Source: CAZQGE01 sp964592815
Lineage (GTDB): Bacteria; Bacillota; Clostridia; Christensenellales; CAG-917
DNA: 64,000 nt
Direction of reading: 5' to 3'
Assembly (NCBI GenBank): GCA_964592815.1
Contig: CAZQGE010000001.1
Location: 1-64,000, forward strand
The translations under genes were made by a program, and so were the position numbers. The notes under the pieces were generated by a model that was not told the origin of the DNA, made no database searches, and saw only the letters and a program-made list of their open reading frames with translations. Positions 34,304 through 43,560 of the stretch are shown here, piece after piece; positions within the stretch are counted from its first letter, which is position 1; each line of letters opens with the position of its first letter.

Positions 34304-36109
34304 TTACCTCACCACAGCAATTCTATCTACGCCTTCAATATCCTTTAATATCTCGACGTTTTGTCCAAATATATCCTTTATAGCCTCAGACTGTCCAATT
34401 CCAAATTCAAAAACAAGAACTCCATTGTCAGCCAAATAGCTTTTCAATTCATCTTTAATTCGTCTATAAAAGTTCAAGCCGTCCTCACCACCGTCTAAAG
34501 CCAAAATTGGCTCGAATGACTTGACTTTTTTGTCCAACCCTTTTATGTCCTTGCTTGGAATATAAGGTGGATTGGAAATTATAATATCAAACTTTTTGTT
34601 TTTTACCGCTTCAAACAAATCACCGCATAAAAATTCAACGTTTGCGCCGTTATTCAATGCGTTTGCTTTTGCGACAATAAGTGCCTTTTCAGAAATGTCT
34701 GTTGCAGTAACCGCAATGCCAGAAAGTTTGTTGATAGCTATGGCAATAGCCCCGCTTCCCGTGCATAAATCAAGCGCACTTTCAAAGTTATTTACTTTTA
34801 TTATGTTCAAAGCCTTTTCAACCAATTCCTCTGTTTCAGGGCGAGGAATTAAAACGTCGTGGGTTACCGCCAACCTAAAGCCAAAAAATTCAGCGTTTCC
34901 AAGTGCGTATTGAAGCGGTGCTCCGTCCTTCATTTTTCGTGCAATTTCCCTTGCGCAATTAAACTGTTCCTTGTTGAGATACTTAACTTCTTGAAGGCAT
35001 GAGCGGTTGACACCCAAAACCTCAACCAAAATCCATTCAAAATCGCTCTGTTCGGCGGTCTCGGCAATTTCTTTTATATACTCATAAGCCTTTTCCACCG
35101 TAATTTTAATTTCAAATTTTCTTTCAGGCAAGTTTGGGTTTGCTTCCATTTCCATAACTGTATTAAAAGCAGTTATTGACACTTCAAGCATATCCAAAGT
35201 TGGTTCTTTTGTAGTAAGTTTTTGAAGCAACATACCAGGCGCTCGCAATATTCTAAACAACAAGCAATCAGATTTTGCAAGCAGTTTCAAAATTTCATAA
35301 GATACACCTGCTACAACGGGCAAAAACAAAAGTTTTACACCAAGTTTTATAAAAGCGTTGACAACGTTGCTGTCCATAAGCCAACCAAGCAAACTTAAAA
35401 TCCAGTTTACAAGCGCAAAAACTATAATGCTTACCGTAACGACAATAAACATAAATGTCGTTCCGCAACGCGAATGCGCTTTGCTCATTTTTTTTGCGTT
35501 TTCAGGAGTAAGTTCCAAACCGTGTTCGTAACAATTTATAACTTTATGTTCCGCACCGTGATACATAAAAACACGTCGTATGTCTTTCATAAGCGAAACG
35601 ACAAGAATATACGTTATAAAAATTGTCAACATAATCGCGCCTTCCGTCAAACTTTGAAGCACAGGGTGTGTGTTGACGTTTGGAATTTCAAAAATTAAAC
35701 CTGTCAAAAAATTAGGTAAAAAGACAAATAAACCTACTGCAAGCAAAATCCCCAAAACAACCGAAAAAGCCATAAGCGCAGACAATGGATTTATCTTAAA
35801 TTTCTCCGCTATCTTCTTTTCAAACTTTGAGGGTTCGGCAAAATCACCGTAAACTTCGGCAGAACGCAGCAATATCCCCGTACCTTCGTAAAGTTGAGTA
35901 ACCAAGTTTACAATTCCGCGAATAAACGGAAAGCCCCAAATTTTATTTTTTTCTTTTAGCGGTTTAATGTATTTGCTCTCCACCGTAATTTCACCAGTTT
36001 CCGAGCGTACGGCAGTAGCGACAGAGTGCGCGCCTTTCATCATAACGCCTTCCATCACAGCTTGCCCGCCTATTGAAGTTTTAACATTTTTTTTGTCTTT
36101 TTTATTCAT
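34304..36109 (-). CDS. prmC: DUF1385 membrane protein fused to release-factor glutamine methyltransferase PrmC
   Basis: A 601-residue fusion. Residues 8-300 are a DUF1385 (YqhQ-like) domain: [22 protein letters not shown], then four or so hydrophobic segments around the conserved [13 protein letters not shown] and [10 protein letters not shown]. Residues 325-601 are PrmC/HemK: helical N-domain, then the Rossmann methyltransferase with [14 protein letters not shown] (AdoMet site) and the catalytic SNPPYIP, which methylates the GGQ glutamine of release factors using AdoMet. In many Clostridia the two are separate neighbours in the order rpmE-DUF1385-prmC-prfA; here one continuous frame joins them. 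The start at 36109 has AGGCGG upstream; an earlier in-frame start adds ten unlikely residues. The fusion would tether the methyltransferase to the membrane. Confidence 0.92.
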   Translation of the reverse strand: MNKKDKKNVKTSIGGQAVMEGVMMKGAHSVATAVRSETGEITVESKYIKPLKEKNKIWGFPFIRGIVNLVTQLYEGTGILLRSAEVYGDFAEPSKFEKKIAEKFKINPLSALMAFSVVLGILLAVGLFVFLPNFLTGLIFEIPNVNTHPVLQSLTEGAIMLTIFITYILVVSLMKDIRRVFMYHGAEHKVINCYEHGLELTPENAKKMSKAHSRCGTTFMFIVVTVSIIVFALVNWILSLLGWLMDSNVVNAFIKLGVKLLFLPVVAGVSYEILKLLAKSDCLLFRILRAPGMLLQKLTTKEPTLDMLEVSITAFNTVMEMEANPNLPERKFEIKITVEKAYEYIKEIAETAEQSDFEWILVEVLGVNRSCLQEVKYLNKEQFNCAREIARKMKDGAPLQYALGNAEFFGFRLAVTHDVLIPRPETEELVEKALNIIKVNNFESALDLCTGSGAIAIAINKLSGIAVTATDISEKALIVAKANALNNGANVEFLCGDLFEAVKNKKFDIIISNPPYIPSKDIKGLDKKVKSFEPILALDGGEDGLNFYRRIKDELKSYLADNGVLVFEFGIGQSEAIKDIFGQNVEILKDIEGVDRIAVVR

Positions 36110-36162
36110 ATAACCGCCTAAAAAACAGCAATATTGCAACCGTTTTAAGCCCTAAAAAGCAA

Positions 36163-36194
36163 AAATGCAGACACGAAAAGCCGTGTCTGCATTT
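36163..36194 (-). terminator. Terminator after rpmE
   Basis: GCAGACACG and CGTGTCTGC form a perfect nine-base-pair stem, extendable with flanking A-T pairs, and a T-rich run follows on the minus strand. It separates rpmE from the DUF1385-PrmC gene. Confidence 0.88.
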
Positions 36195-36200
36195 AGTTTA

Positions 36201-36407
36201 CTAATCGAGATTGTATCTCTTTTTGAACTTATCCACACGACCACCAGTATCAACCAATTTTTGTTTACCCGTGAAATATGGGTGACACTTGGAGCAAATT
36301 TCTACTCTAAGTTCTTCAACGTTTTGGGTTGTTCCTGTTTGAAAAGTGTTGCCACAAGCGCAGATAACTGTCACATCGTGATACTTAGGATGAATTCCTT
36401 CTTTCAT
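36201..36407 (-). CDS. rpmE: Ribosomal protein bL31
   Basis: A 68-residue large-subunit ribosomal protein. Cysteines at 16, 18, 38 and 41 (CACG and CSKC) mark the zinc-binding C+ form used when zinc is plentiful, as opposed to the Cys-less paralogue induced in zinc starvation. [14 protein letters not shown] and [11 protein letters not shown] are family signatures. Expressed from a near-perfect promoter as a single-gene unit ending in a strong hairpin, with a leader of about 70 bases. The ribosome site is GGAGG. Confidence 0.97.
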   Translation of the reverse strand: MKEGIHPKYHDVTVICACGNTFQTGTTQNVEELRVEICSKCHPYFTGKQKLVDTGGRVDKFKKRYNLD

Positions 36408-36482
36408 ATTAGACCTCCGATAATAATAATTCCCACGCCCACATGCACCGTTTCTCGCGCATATATGGCATAAAGTTTCTTA

Positions 36483-36511
36483 ATTATACATATCCAAAAA
36501 TACCTTGTCAA
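36483..36511 (-). promoter_or_regulatory. Consensus promoter of rpmE
   Basis: A perfect TTGACA and a perfect TATAAT on the minus strand are separated by 17 bases. The predicted leader of about 70 bases, up to the GGAGG ribosome site, could hold a control element, but I see no strong structure in it. Confidence 0.85.
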
Positions 36512-36615
36512 GCAAATGAAAAACTTTTCTTAAAAGCTATTAGTCAGTTATGTAAATATAAAAATAACACTTTCATTTTGAAAAATCAAAAATTGCTAAA
36601 ATTACGAAAAATCAA

Positions 36616-38403
36616 TCAAGCAAAATATTTGTCTATTTCCAATTTTTTCAACAATTCCATAGTTTTAACATATTCTTCTGACGTTTTATCATTTGTTATT
36701 TTAAGTTTTGCAATTTCCTTCACTACAGAAAATTGTTCTTTGAAAAACTTTGCAATAAATCCGTTTGCACCAGATAAATGTTCTTTTGCAACACTTGCCG
36801 CTTTTGACATTTTAGCTGGCAACTTATCTTCAATCGCGTTCAATATTGTAGTAAAATAATTTTTCAAATCGTTTTCAGTTGCAATTCCACCTTCGCCACT
36901 TACCGTCAATGTTGGCAATTCAAACTCTAACACAGAATTTATCGACGAATATGATGCGTCAAATTTTGCTTTTAACGCCTTATATGGTTTGCCATTGAAT
37001 TTTTCATCGCCAGATACGTTAAAACCAGCTTGCGTACTTCTGAAATCACTTTTGAAAGACTGAATGGAAATATATGTCATTGAAAGTTCCAAAACAGGAA
37101 TCATTTCTGGGTTTTCGGGCAATGCTTCAGTTCTGTCGGTTCCGTTTGCAATAAAGCTGTTAAGTCCAATATCTGCCACCAAAAATCCCAAAAGTTTATC
37201 TGTGCGGATTTCAGGGTCTTCAATAGAATTTATTTTGTCAAAAAGTTGATTAAATTTCAAAATTGCGCTTTCGCCGTTATCTGACGCATAACTACTCAAA
37301 GCCTGTTCCATAAAGCGTGCAAGCAACACGGCGTAATTTGATTTCAAATTATATCCGTCTTTGACAAAGACTTCAAGCAAATCGGAAACAAAGCCGTCTG
37401 TTTCAATCACACTTTTTCCGTCCAAAACAACGTCGCATATAAGTGGTATAAAATCTATTGCGGTGTATCCGATTGAAACGTAGTTCATAATGTTTTGCAA
37501 AATACCGCTGCCCGCCAAAACACCGTTGAATTGTTTAGTCAGTTTTGAAAATGCTGTGCTTATTGCATTCAGTTGCTTGTCAGTAAGTGAATTTTTGAAA
37601 ATTAGAACGTTGTTCAAAATTGAGTTCAACGTAAGTTTGATTTCGTTTTCGGTTATATCTGTGAGTGCGCCCGAACTTATTGACTGAAACAAGTCGTCTG
37701 AAATAGACAACAAAACCGTGTCGTACATAAAGCCTGTCAAAGATTTTACACCGCCCTCAGCAGCCCTCAATGCGTCAACCAAACTTTGGTCAACCGACAT
37801 AAGACTGTATGACTTCATAGCGGAATTAAACATATTCCTTACCGAGGTGCTTTCTTGCACATTGAGCAATTTTTCTGCCCTTTCGTACATATTTTTGAAG
37901 ACGTTTGAACTATCCAAACTCAACTTTTCAAGTGTGTTATAAATCAAATTGGAAATGTCAGTTACGGTAAAATCATATTTCAAAAGTGGGAAAAAAATTT
38001 TTAGAACTTGTTTGTTTTTTTCTTTATTCAGTTGCTCATTTTCTTCTTTTTTGAATGCGTCTTTAATATCTTCTTTTCCAAATATTTCGGTAAGTTTGTT
38101 AATCTGCGCCAAATGTAAATCTGAAGAATATATAGTTTCTCCCAAAAAATCTAGCCAAGCTGAATATTGAACGTACTCAGCTGCATCTACACGTTTTGCA
38201 AGTTGTTCGTCACTAAACGTTTGCTCCCAATCGGCACTTCTTGCAGTCAAAACAGCACTCTTAAATGACGATACTGCATTGTTCCGCTCAATATTGCTTT
38301 GAGCACCATCATTTTTATTGCAACTAAAAAGAACAACTGACAAAGACATAATCAGTATGCAAATCAAAATTATTGAAGTTGCTTTTTTAATGTTTTTTTG
38401 CAT
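36616..38403 (-). CDS. Large predicted lipoprotein of unknown function
   Basis: A 595-residue protein with a classic lipoprotein signal: basic N-terminus, hydrophobic stretch, then LFSC with the lipidated Cys28. The remaining 565 residues are mostly helical, polar and hydrophobic-patterned, with no cysteines or catalytic motif that I recognise; it should sit on the outer face of the cytoplasmic membrane. It is not clearly a solute-binding protein: no typical substrate-binding fold motifs are seen and the adjacent ABC genes encode an exporter-type complex some 300 bases away. The ribosome site is AAAGGAA. Could be a lineage-specific surface factor. Confidence 0.75.
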   Translation of the reverse strand: MQKNIKKATSIILICILIMSLSVVLFSCNKNDGAQSNIERNNAVSSFKSAVLTARSADWEQTFSDEQLAKRVDAAEYVQYSAWLDFLGETIYSSDLHLAQINKLTEIFGKEDIKDAFKKEENEQLNKEKNKQVLKIFFPLLKYDFTVTDISNLIYNTLEKLSLDSSNVFKNMYERAEKLLNVQESTSVRNMFNSAMKSYSLMSVDQSLVDALRAAEGGVKSLTGFMYDTVLLSISDDLFQSISSGALTDITENEIKLTLNSILNNVLIFKNSLTDKQLNAISTAFSKLTKQFNGVLAGSGILQNIMNYVSIGYTAIDFIPLICDVVLDGKSVIETDGFVSDLLEVFVKDGYNLKSNYAVLLARFMEQALSSYASDNGESAILKFNQLFDKINSIEDPEIRTDKLLGFLVADIGLNSFIANGTDRTEALPENPEMIPVLELSMTYISIQSFKSDFRSTQAGFNVSGDEKFNGKPYKALKAKFDASYSSINSVLEFELPTLTVSGEGGIATENDLKNYFTTILNAIEDKLPAKMSKAASVAKEHLSGANGFIAKFFKEQFSVVKEIAKLKITNDKTSEEYVKTMELLKKLEIDKYFA

Positions 38404-38702
38404 TTTATTCCTTTTAGTTGTGATGATTTCCGCTTCAATTCATTTTTATTATATACATCTTAACTCTATTTTTTATTTGACGCAATGCGTTTTAGAAAAA
38501 GCGGCGAAACTTAATCTCAATTTTTCACTGAAAGTTTTGCATTGCAAATTTTATTCAATCATCAATTTTGTTCAATAAAACCATCTCACAATCGTTTTTT
38601 AACAATGCTCATTTTTAGTAGCAACAATTTTCAGCATAGCTACTTAATATAGGTTTATCGTTATCACACTTTTTATAGTTTGTTTGCGCCATATTCAATT
38701 TT

Positions 38703-41144
38703 TTATTCACGCACTTTTAGCTTATAACCGCGCTTGAAATTCATAATCAACGGAGTAAGCGAATAAGCAAGCATCATCGCAAGTCCAACCAAAGATACTA
38801 CCGTAGCGTTATACATAAATTCAAAATACAAGTCGAATAATCTAAGCGCATTGATAAGCGAAAAAGTCAACAGCGGAGATACCGCAAAAGCAACGATGTA
38901 TGCAATCAATGCAAGCAAAGTATGCTCCAACAACTCTGAACATAGCAAACTGTTTTTAGACATACCCGACGACAGCAGTGCGCGACGCTGACGCGATGAC
39001 GCCGTACGACTTACCACAATGCTTGCCAAAAGCGCAATGAATATAAGAGCTGTAATCACGCCAGCAAGCGTTCCAACCAAGTCAAACACGGCTTCCGTTG
39101 ATTGGTCAGACCATTTGTATGCGTCAAGCGCCGTCAAGCAAAAATAGTTTTTTTCTGCAAATTTAGTTTTCAAAAGTCCAACAGTTTTTTCAATTTTTTG
39201 GTTTGTTTTAACAATAACGCAATCAATGTCCAAATCAAATGCGCCCTTCAAAACATTCTCTGAAACAATAATGTATTGTCCGCTGAAAATAACTTGCGAT
39301 ACAAATCCCCCAATCGTAAATGTAGCATTTTTGTTTCCTATTGAAAGATTGAGGCTGTCGCCGACTTTAAGTTCATATAATTCAGCAAACGACTTATCCA
39401 AAATCAATTTGTTGTCGTCAGCCGTTTCATAATTGGGCTTTTTTAATATTGAAGTAATTTCTTCTTTGTCCGTAACGTATTTGAAATTGAAAATATCCGT
39501 TGCATCTTTTGTGCCTATTATGCTTACAGCTTTGTTTTTCGCACCAAAGCGCAACTCTCCGTTTCTCCAAATAGCCGCCGAGGCTTTTTCAACGCCTTCA
39601 ACAGCGGCGACCTCACCCAAGTCGATTGTTGACGGAATATTTGTCAAAAATATCAAATCTGCCATCTCAGATTTATAACCGCCAAAAACGGAAGTGGAAA
39701 CAGACCATGCCATAAACAAAATCATACTTACCGTCATACCAACCGTCATCAAAGAAACAGTTTTTCCGTTACGCTTTTCTTTAAGCAAATTGTTTGATGC
39801 GATTTTAAGTGGCGCAATCTCAATTTTTTTTGTCAATGCAGATACTCCGCGTAAAACGTAAGGCACGCTTAGTCCAACCGCAAGCAAAACAAGCAGAATA
39901 TTGACAACTGAAATATATCCTATCAAAGCAGGTACGCAAAATTCTAGTGAAACGGTAATAATAACTAAGCAACAAATTACACAAGGCAAAACGTAATCAA
40001 AAACAGATTTTTTTTCAATTTGCATCAAATTTTCTTTTACGCTTGACTTAAACGCGCGATTGAGTGGAATAAGCGACGATAAAAATGCAACAAGTGCGCC
40101 TATGACCGCCGCCAAAAAAAGATATAATGCAGATATATTGAAAGTTACACCTTTTGAAAGCACAAGTTTTACAAGTCCATAAAAAACGCCACACGCCAAC
40201 GCGCTTCCTATTATTGCACCTATAAATGCCAAAATTGTGTTTTCAACTGCAAAAACATTAAAAACTTGGCCTTTTTTTGCGCCGATAATTGATAACTTTG
40301 ACGCATAAGCTCTTTTTTCTTTTTCTGACAAAACAAAAAGGACGTATATAAACGTAATACCCAAAAAAGCTACCGCGCCACCCGCTATGGCAATAGGCGC
40401 AGACAAACTTTCAGCAAGCTGACTAATTTTGCCTTCTTCAACTGCAACTGCAACTTTTTTGTCGGCGTATTCAGGAATTGCAGAGATGTCAGCAATAGCC
40501 TTTTCAACGCTTGTATTTTCGTTAAGTTTAATGTAAATTTCATTGTAAAAAACTGCGCCCGTCGAAATCAATCTTGAAATACCACCTTCGCTAATTCCGA
40601 TGAACGTATAAGGTGACTCTGTAACAAAATAACCATCGTTTTCTGCAACTACACCTATAACGAAAAACACATTTTTACTGCCAAGTTGCAAATATACTCC
40701 ATCACCAACGTTCAAATTCAAATCTTCCGATGCTGTGCGTGAAATTATAATTCTGTTCGTGTTGTTTTTGACTTGACTTATATCGCCTTTATAGACGTTT
40801 ATTGAATTGAGTTTGTCTATTTGCTCTTTTTCTAGTCCCCTAACCCTAACGTATTCATTATTGTGTGTGGCAAACAGCGAAAGAGTCGGATAAATTTCCT
40901 TAACGCCTTGTACACTTTTTAATGGTTCAATGTTTAGAATTCTGTCGCTCTTACTATCGTAAGTTACAAATATATCTGTATTGCCACTTTCAGAAATTTC
41001 TTGCGCATATATAAAATCATAAACGGCGGACTTGAATGAAAGCATTGAAAAAAACATTGCAACGGCAATGGCAATGGCAAGAATTATTGACATTGAACGC
41101 ATAGGTTTTTTTATTAAGTTTCTAAATGCGAGTTTTATTGCCAT
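38703..41144 (-). CDS. FtsX/MacB-type ABC transporter permease
   Basis: An 813-residue permease with the FtsX-type layout seen in large Firmicutes exporters: an N-terminal transmembrane helix (AFRNLIKKPMRSMSIILAIA), a large extracytoplasmic MacB-PCD-like domain (residues about 45-255), three helices with an FtsX core (about 260-375), further helices around 385-440, a second transmembrane helix and extracytoplasmic domain (about 465-690), and a final three-helix FtsX domain. Such proteins work mechanically, moving lipids, lipoproteins or peptides out of the membrane rather than importing solutes. The ATPase gene is immediately upstream (7 bases). No regulator or sensor kinase of the BceRS type is next to it, so the substrate is unknown. 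Confidence 0.88.
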   Translation of the reverse strand: MAIKLAFRNLIKKPMRSMSIILAIAIAVAMFFSMLSFKSAVYDFIYAQEISESGNTDIFVTYDSKSDRILNIEPLKSVQGVKEIYPTLSLFATHNNEYVRVRGLEKEQIDKLNSINVYKGDISQVKNNTNRIIISRTASEDLNLNVGDGVYLQLGSKNVFFVIGVVAENDGYFVTESPYTFIGISEGGISRLISTGAVFYNEIYIKLNENTSVEKAIADISAIPEYADKKVAVAVEEGKISQLAESLSAPIAIAGGAVAFLGITFIYVLFVLSEKEKRAYASKLSIIGAKKGQVFNVFAVENTILAFIGAIIGSALACGVFYGLVKLVLSKGVTFNISALYLFLAAVIGALVAFLSSLIPLNRAFKSSVKENLMQIEKKSVFDYVLPCVICCLVIITVSLEFCVPALIGYISVVNILLVLLAVGLSVPYVLRGVSALTKKIEIAPLKIASNNLLKEKRNGKTVSLMTVGMTVSMILFMAWSVSTSVFGGYKSEMADLIFLTNIPSTIDLGEVAAVEGVEKASAAIWRNGELRFGAKNKAVSIIGTKDATDIFNFKYVTDKEEITSILKKPNYETADDNKLILDKSFAELYELKVGDSLNLSIGNKNATFTIGGFVSQVIFSGQYIIVSENVLKGAFDLDIDCVIVKTNQKIEKTVGLLKTKFAEKNYFCLTALDAYKWSDQSTEAVFDLVGTLAGVITALIFIALLASIVVSRTASSRQRRALLSSGMSKNSLLCSELLEHTLLALIAYIVAFAVSPLLTFSLINALRLFDLYFEFMYNATVVSLVGLAMMLAYSLTPLIMNFKRGYKLKVRE

Positions 41145-41151
41145 AATTTAC

Positions 41152-41847
41152 TTATTCATCAAAACTGTCAAGAGCAACAATTCTTCCGTCTTCAACCGTA
41201 ATAATTCGGCTAGCATATTTTGAGTGTGCAACAGAGTGAGTTACCATAATCAAAGCAACGCTTCTTGTTTGGTTTATATCTTTCAAGAGTTCCATAACTT
41301 GGCGTCCCCTTTCTTTATCCAAACTTCCAGTTGGTTCGTCTAAAAAAATAACTTTAGGGTCAGTCACAAGTGCGCGAGCTATTGCAACGCGTTGTTGTTC
41401 ACCACCACTCATTTCTTTTGGATAATTTTTAAGTCTGTGCTCAATTCCCAAATATTCGCAAATTTCCATAACTTTATCGTTATATTCTGACGGCTTGTTT
41501 TTGTTTAACAACAATGGAAGGGTAATATTTTCATAGGCTGTCAGATTTTCAACCAAATTATCAAATTGATAAACAAAAGAAAAATCTTTTCTGCGCATTT
41601 GAGCAATTTCATCGTCTTTTAGCGTTTGCAAATTTTTATCCAAAAGCAAAACCTCGCCTTCCGTAGGCTTGTCGATACCTGCAAGGATATAAAGCAAGGT
41701 AGATTTACCAGAGCCGGACTCGCCGACAATGGCGACAAACTCACCTTCTGCAACTTCTAAGTCAATACCTTTAAGAACCTCAGTTTTAAGTTCGCCCGTC
41801 GTATAGCTCTTTTTAACATTTTCTGCTTTGACAACGATATTTTTCAT
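41152..41847 (-). CDS. ABC transporter ATP-binding protein (LolD/MacB type)
   Basis: A 231-residue ABC ATPase that powers the FtsX-type permease downstream: Walker [11 protein letters not shown]-loop in [10 protein letters not shown], signature [15 protein letters not shown], Walker [13 protein letters not shown] and the H-loop in MVTHS. The LDEPTGSLD form and short length place it with LolD/MacB-type exporters. The ATG at 41847 is preferred: GAGGTG lies six bases upstream and the predicted promoter would start transcription downstream of the alternative in-frame start at 41892. Confidence 0.94.
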   Translation of the reverse strand: MKNIVVKAENVKKSYTTGELKTEVLKGIDLEVAEGEFVAIVGESGSGKSTLLYILAGIDKPTEGEVLLLDKNLQTLKDDEIAQMRRKDFSFVYQFDNLVENLTAYENITLPLLLNKNKPSEYNDKVMEICEYLGIEHRLKNYPKEMSGGEQQRVAIARALVTDPKVIFLDEPTGSLDKERGRQVMELLKDINQTRSVALIMVTHSVAHSKYASRIITVEDGRIVALDSFDE

Positions 41848-41863
41848 ACGCACCTCATTTTTT

Positions 41864-41892
41864 ATATTATCATAAAAACCTTTTTCACTCAA
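41864..41892 (-). promoter_or_regulatory. Predicted promoter of the ABC exporter genes
   Basis: TTGAGT and TAATAT on the minus strand are 17 bases apart. The -35 box lies 15 bases from the -35 box of the divergent queH promoter, so one bound regulator could affect both. Confidence 0.6.
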
Positions 41893-41906
41893 TACTTAGT
41901 TAACAT

Positions 41907-41935
41907 TTGCAAACAAATTAACTGAATGTTATAAT
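41907..41935 (+). promoter_or_regulatory. Predicted queH promoter giving a leaderless mRNA
   Basis: TTGCAA and a perfect TATAAT are separated by 17 bases; seven bases downstream is the ATG itself. There is no ribosome site in between, so the transcript should begin at or within a base or two of the start codon. Confidence 0.65.
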
Positions 41936-41941
41936 TGTTTT

Positions 41942-42640
41942 ATGGAAAACAATCAAAACAATTTTACAACTTCCAAAAATAAATTGATTTCTGATTTAAT
42001 AAAATCCGAAAGTGATTGCACTTTCAAAAAAAGCGAACTCAACTTAACAAACGGAGAAGATATTGAAAAGGTCATTGCTGACATTTCAAGGCAAATCGTA
42101 AAACCTAAGTTGCTTTTGCACGTCTGTTGCGCACCTTGTTTTGCAGGCATTATTGAACGACTTAGTGCATCTTTTGATATAACTGCTTTTTTTTATAACC
42201 CAAATATTCTTCCAAACACAGAGTTTAACTTGCGTTTTCATACGCTTAAAGTCTTACTTGCGCATTTTCCCCAAATAAAATTGACATGTCCCGAACAACA
42301 CTCAAATGAGTTTTTGGATTTTGTTAAAGGGCTTGAAACGTTGCCCGAGGGCGCAGAACGTTGCAACAAATGTTTTCAATTACGCCTTCAAAAAACGGCA
42401 GAATTTTTAAGCAACCATAAAGATGAATATGATTGCTTTGCAACAACCCTCACAATTTCACCTCATAAAAATGCAGTTTTAATAAATAAAATCGGCAGCG
42501 AATGCGCGGAAAAACTCGACGTTGTTTACCTTAATTCAGATTTTAAGAAAAAAGATGGATTTCTAAATTCAATCAAGTTTAGCAAACAATTAGGTTTATA
42601 TCGCCAAAATTACTGCGGTTGTGGGTTCTCAAACGACTAG
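41942..42640 (+). CDS. queH: Epoxyqueuosine reductase QueH
   Basis: Catalyses the last step of queuosine synthesis, reducing epoxyqueuosine in the tRNA anticodon to queuosine without cobalamin (QueH replaces QueG). The 232-residue protein has the family hallmark LLLHVCCAPC (Cys62, Cys63, Cys66), YNPNILPNTEFNLRF, GAERCNKCFQLRL and a C-terminal NYCGCGF; the cysteines bind a 4Fe-4S cluster and a nearby metal. The first 50 residues are a variable leader. No other Met lies before the catalytic cysteines and no Shine-Dalgarno precedes the ATG, which fits translation from a leaderless mRNA. Monocistronic; queuosine salvage or synthesis genes are not in the window. Confidence 0.9.
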   Translation: MENNQNNFTTSKNKLISDLIKSESDCTFKKSELNLTNGEDIEKVIADISRQIVKPKLLLHVCCAPCFAGIIERLSASFDITAFFYNPNILPNTEFNLRFHTLKVLLAHFPQIKLTCPEQHSNEFLDFVKGLETLPEGAERCNKCFQLRLQKTAEFLSNHKDEYDCFATTLTISPHKNAVLINKIGSECAEKLDVVYLNSDFKKKDGFLNSIKFSKQLGLYRQNYCGCGFSND

Positions 42641-42726
42641 CAGTTTATTAGTTTCTTTCAAGCAGTTTATTAGTTTCTTTCAAGCAGTTTATTAGTTTCT
42701 TTCAAGTTTATTATAAGTTTCTTTCA
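42639..42726. repeat. Four tandem copies of a 22-bp repeat after queH
   Basis: Three identical copies of AGCAGTTTATTAGTTTCTTT plus CA (42639-42704) are followed by one altered copy (42705-42726) and a decayed fifth. The first copy contains the last base pair of the queH stop codon. The plus strand is T-rich but there is no stem, so it is not a standard terminator. The perfect identity of the copies points to recent slippage. Confidence 0.9.
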
Positions 42727-42880
42727 AGTTTATTTGTTTTGCTGTTCCATATTATTTTGTTTATATAATTACAAATTTTTCTAATTAAGAAACTCTTAAA
42801 AATATAACTCAACAATATCTTTTAACAAATATGCTTTACAAAATTTATTTATCCATTTTAGATTTCATAACTCTAAAAAA

Positions 42881-42905
42881 TAACCACCGATTTCTCGGTG
42901 GCCAT
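42881..42905 (-). terminator. Terminator at the end of the V-ATPase operon
   Basis: CCACCGA and TCGGTGG form a perfect seven-base-pair stem with a four-base loop just after the subunit D stop codon; the minus strand continues into a TTATTTTTT run. Confidence 0.88.
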
Positions 42906-42912
42906 TTTTCCC

Positions 42913-43548
42913 TTATATATCTTCCCTCTTATCTATCATAGATTTCACTTTCATAAGTCTTATTGTCGCGCTTCTCTCATTTTCATCAAGTTTCATTGTA
43001 ATGTACTTGATGGTTTCAATCAACTGCGGTATCATAACATACTCTAAGGCATTGACACGCCTGCGGTTCTTTTCAATTTCGTCTGCAAGCATATTGCAAG
43101 TTTTTTCAACTTCGGCAAGTTTCAACAGTTTTGGCAAAAGTGTTGTCAAAGACGCTATTGACATATCCAATTCCGACGTTACGCTGGCAAATGAATATGG
43201 ATACAATTCCTTGACTTCACTGCTTATGTCAAAGACAGGAACGTTTACACTCATAACGTTCTTTTCGGACGTTTCAAGGTTCACCTTAACACCTGGCATA
43301 GATATTGCCTCTTCGATTACTGCGTCACTTGAAACGGCTCTTGCAAGCATAAATGACTTCATCGCATTGGCAAGTTCTTGCTCAACTTGGTCGCGCAAAC
43401 GCTTGTTCTCTCTTATATAAAGCATAAACTGACGAACCATTTCATCTGATTTATCCTTCAATAATTTGTGTCCCCTAGTTGCAGTTTTAAGACGTGTTTT
43501 AAGACGTCTTAATTCCATTCTTGTAGGGTTAACATTCAATTTCGCCAT
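42913..43548 (-). CDS. atpD: V-type ATP synthase subunit D
   Basis: Central rotor-shaft subunit of the V/A-type ATPase, a long antiparallel coiled coil that turns inside the A3B3 ring. The 211-residue protein has the conserved start [27 protein letters not shown] and long charged helices at both ends (for example ANALEYV-type [19 protein letters not shown]). Last gene of the operon, 12 bases after subunit B and directly before a terminator. Confidence 0.94.
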   Translation of the reverse strand: MAKLNVNPTRMELRRLKTRLKTATRGHKLLKDKSDEMVRQFMLYIRENKRLRDQVEQELANAMKSFMLARAVSSDAVIEEAISMPGVKVNLETSEKNVMSVNVPVFDISSEVKELYPYSFASVTSELDMSIASLTTLLPKLLKLAEVEKTCNMLADEIEKNRRRVNALEYVMIPQLIETIKYITMKLDENERSATIRLMKVKSMIDKREDI

Positions 43549-43560
43549 ATATTACCTTAA

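Noticed and set aside
38404..38702. Small RNA or terminator between the lipoprotein gene and the ABC permease gene
   Set aside because: AT-rich sequence without a stable stem or a T run in a useful position; I see no supported feature.
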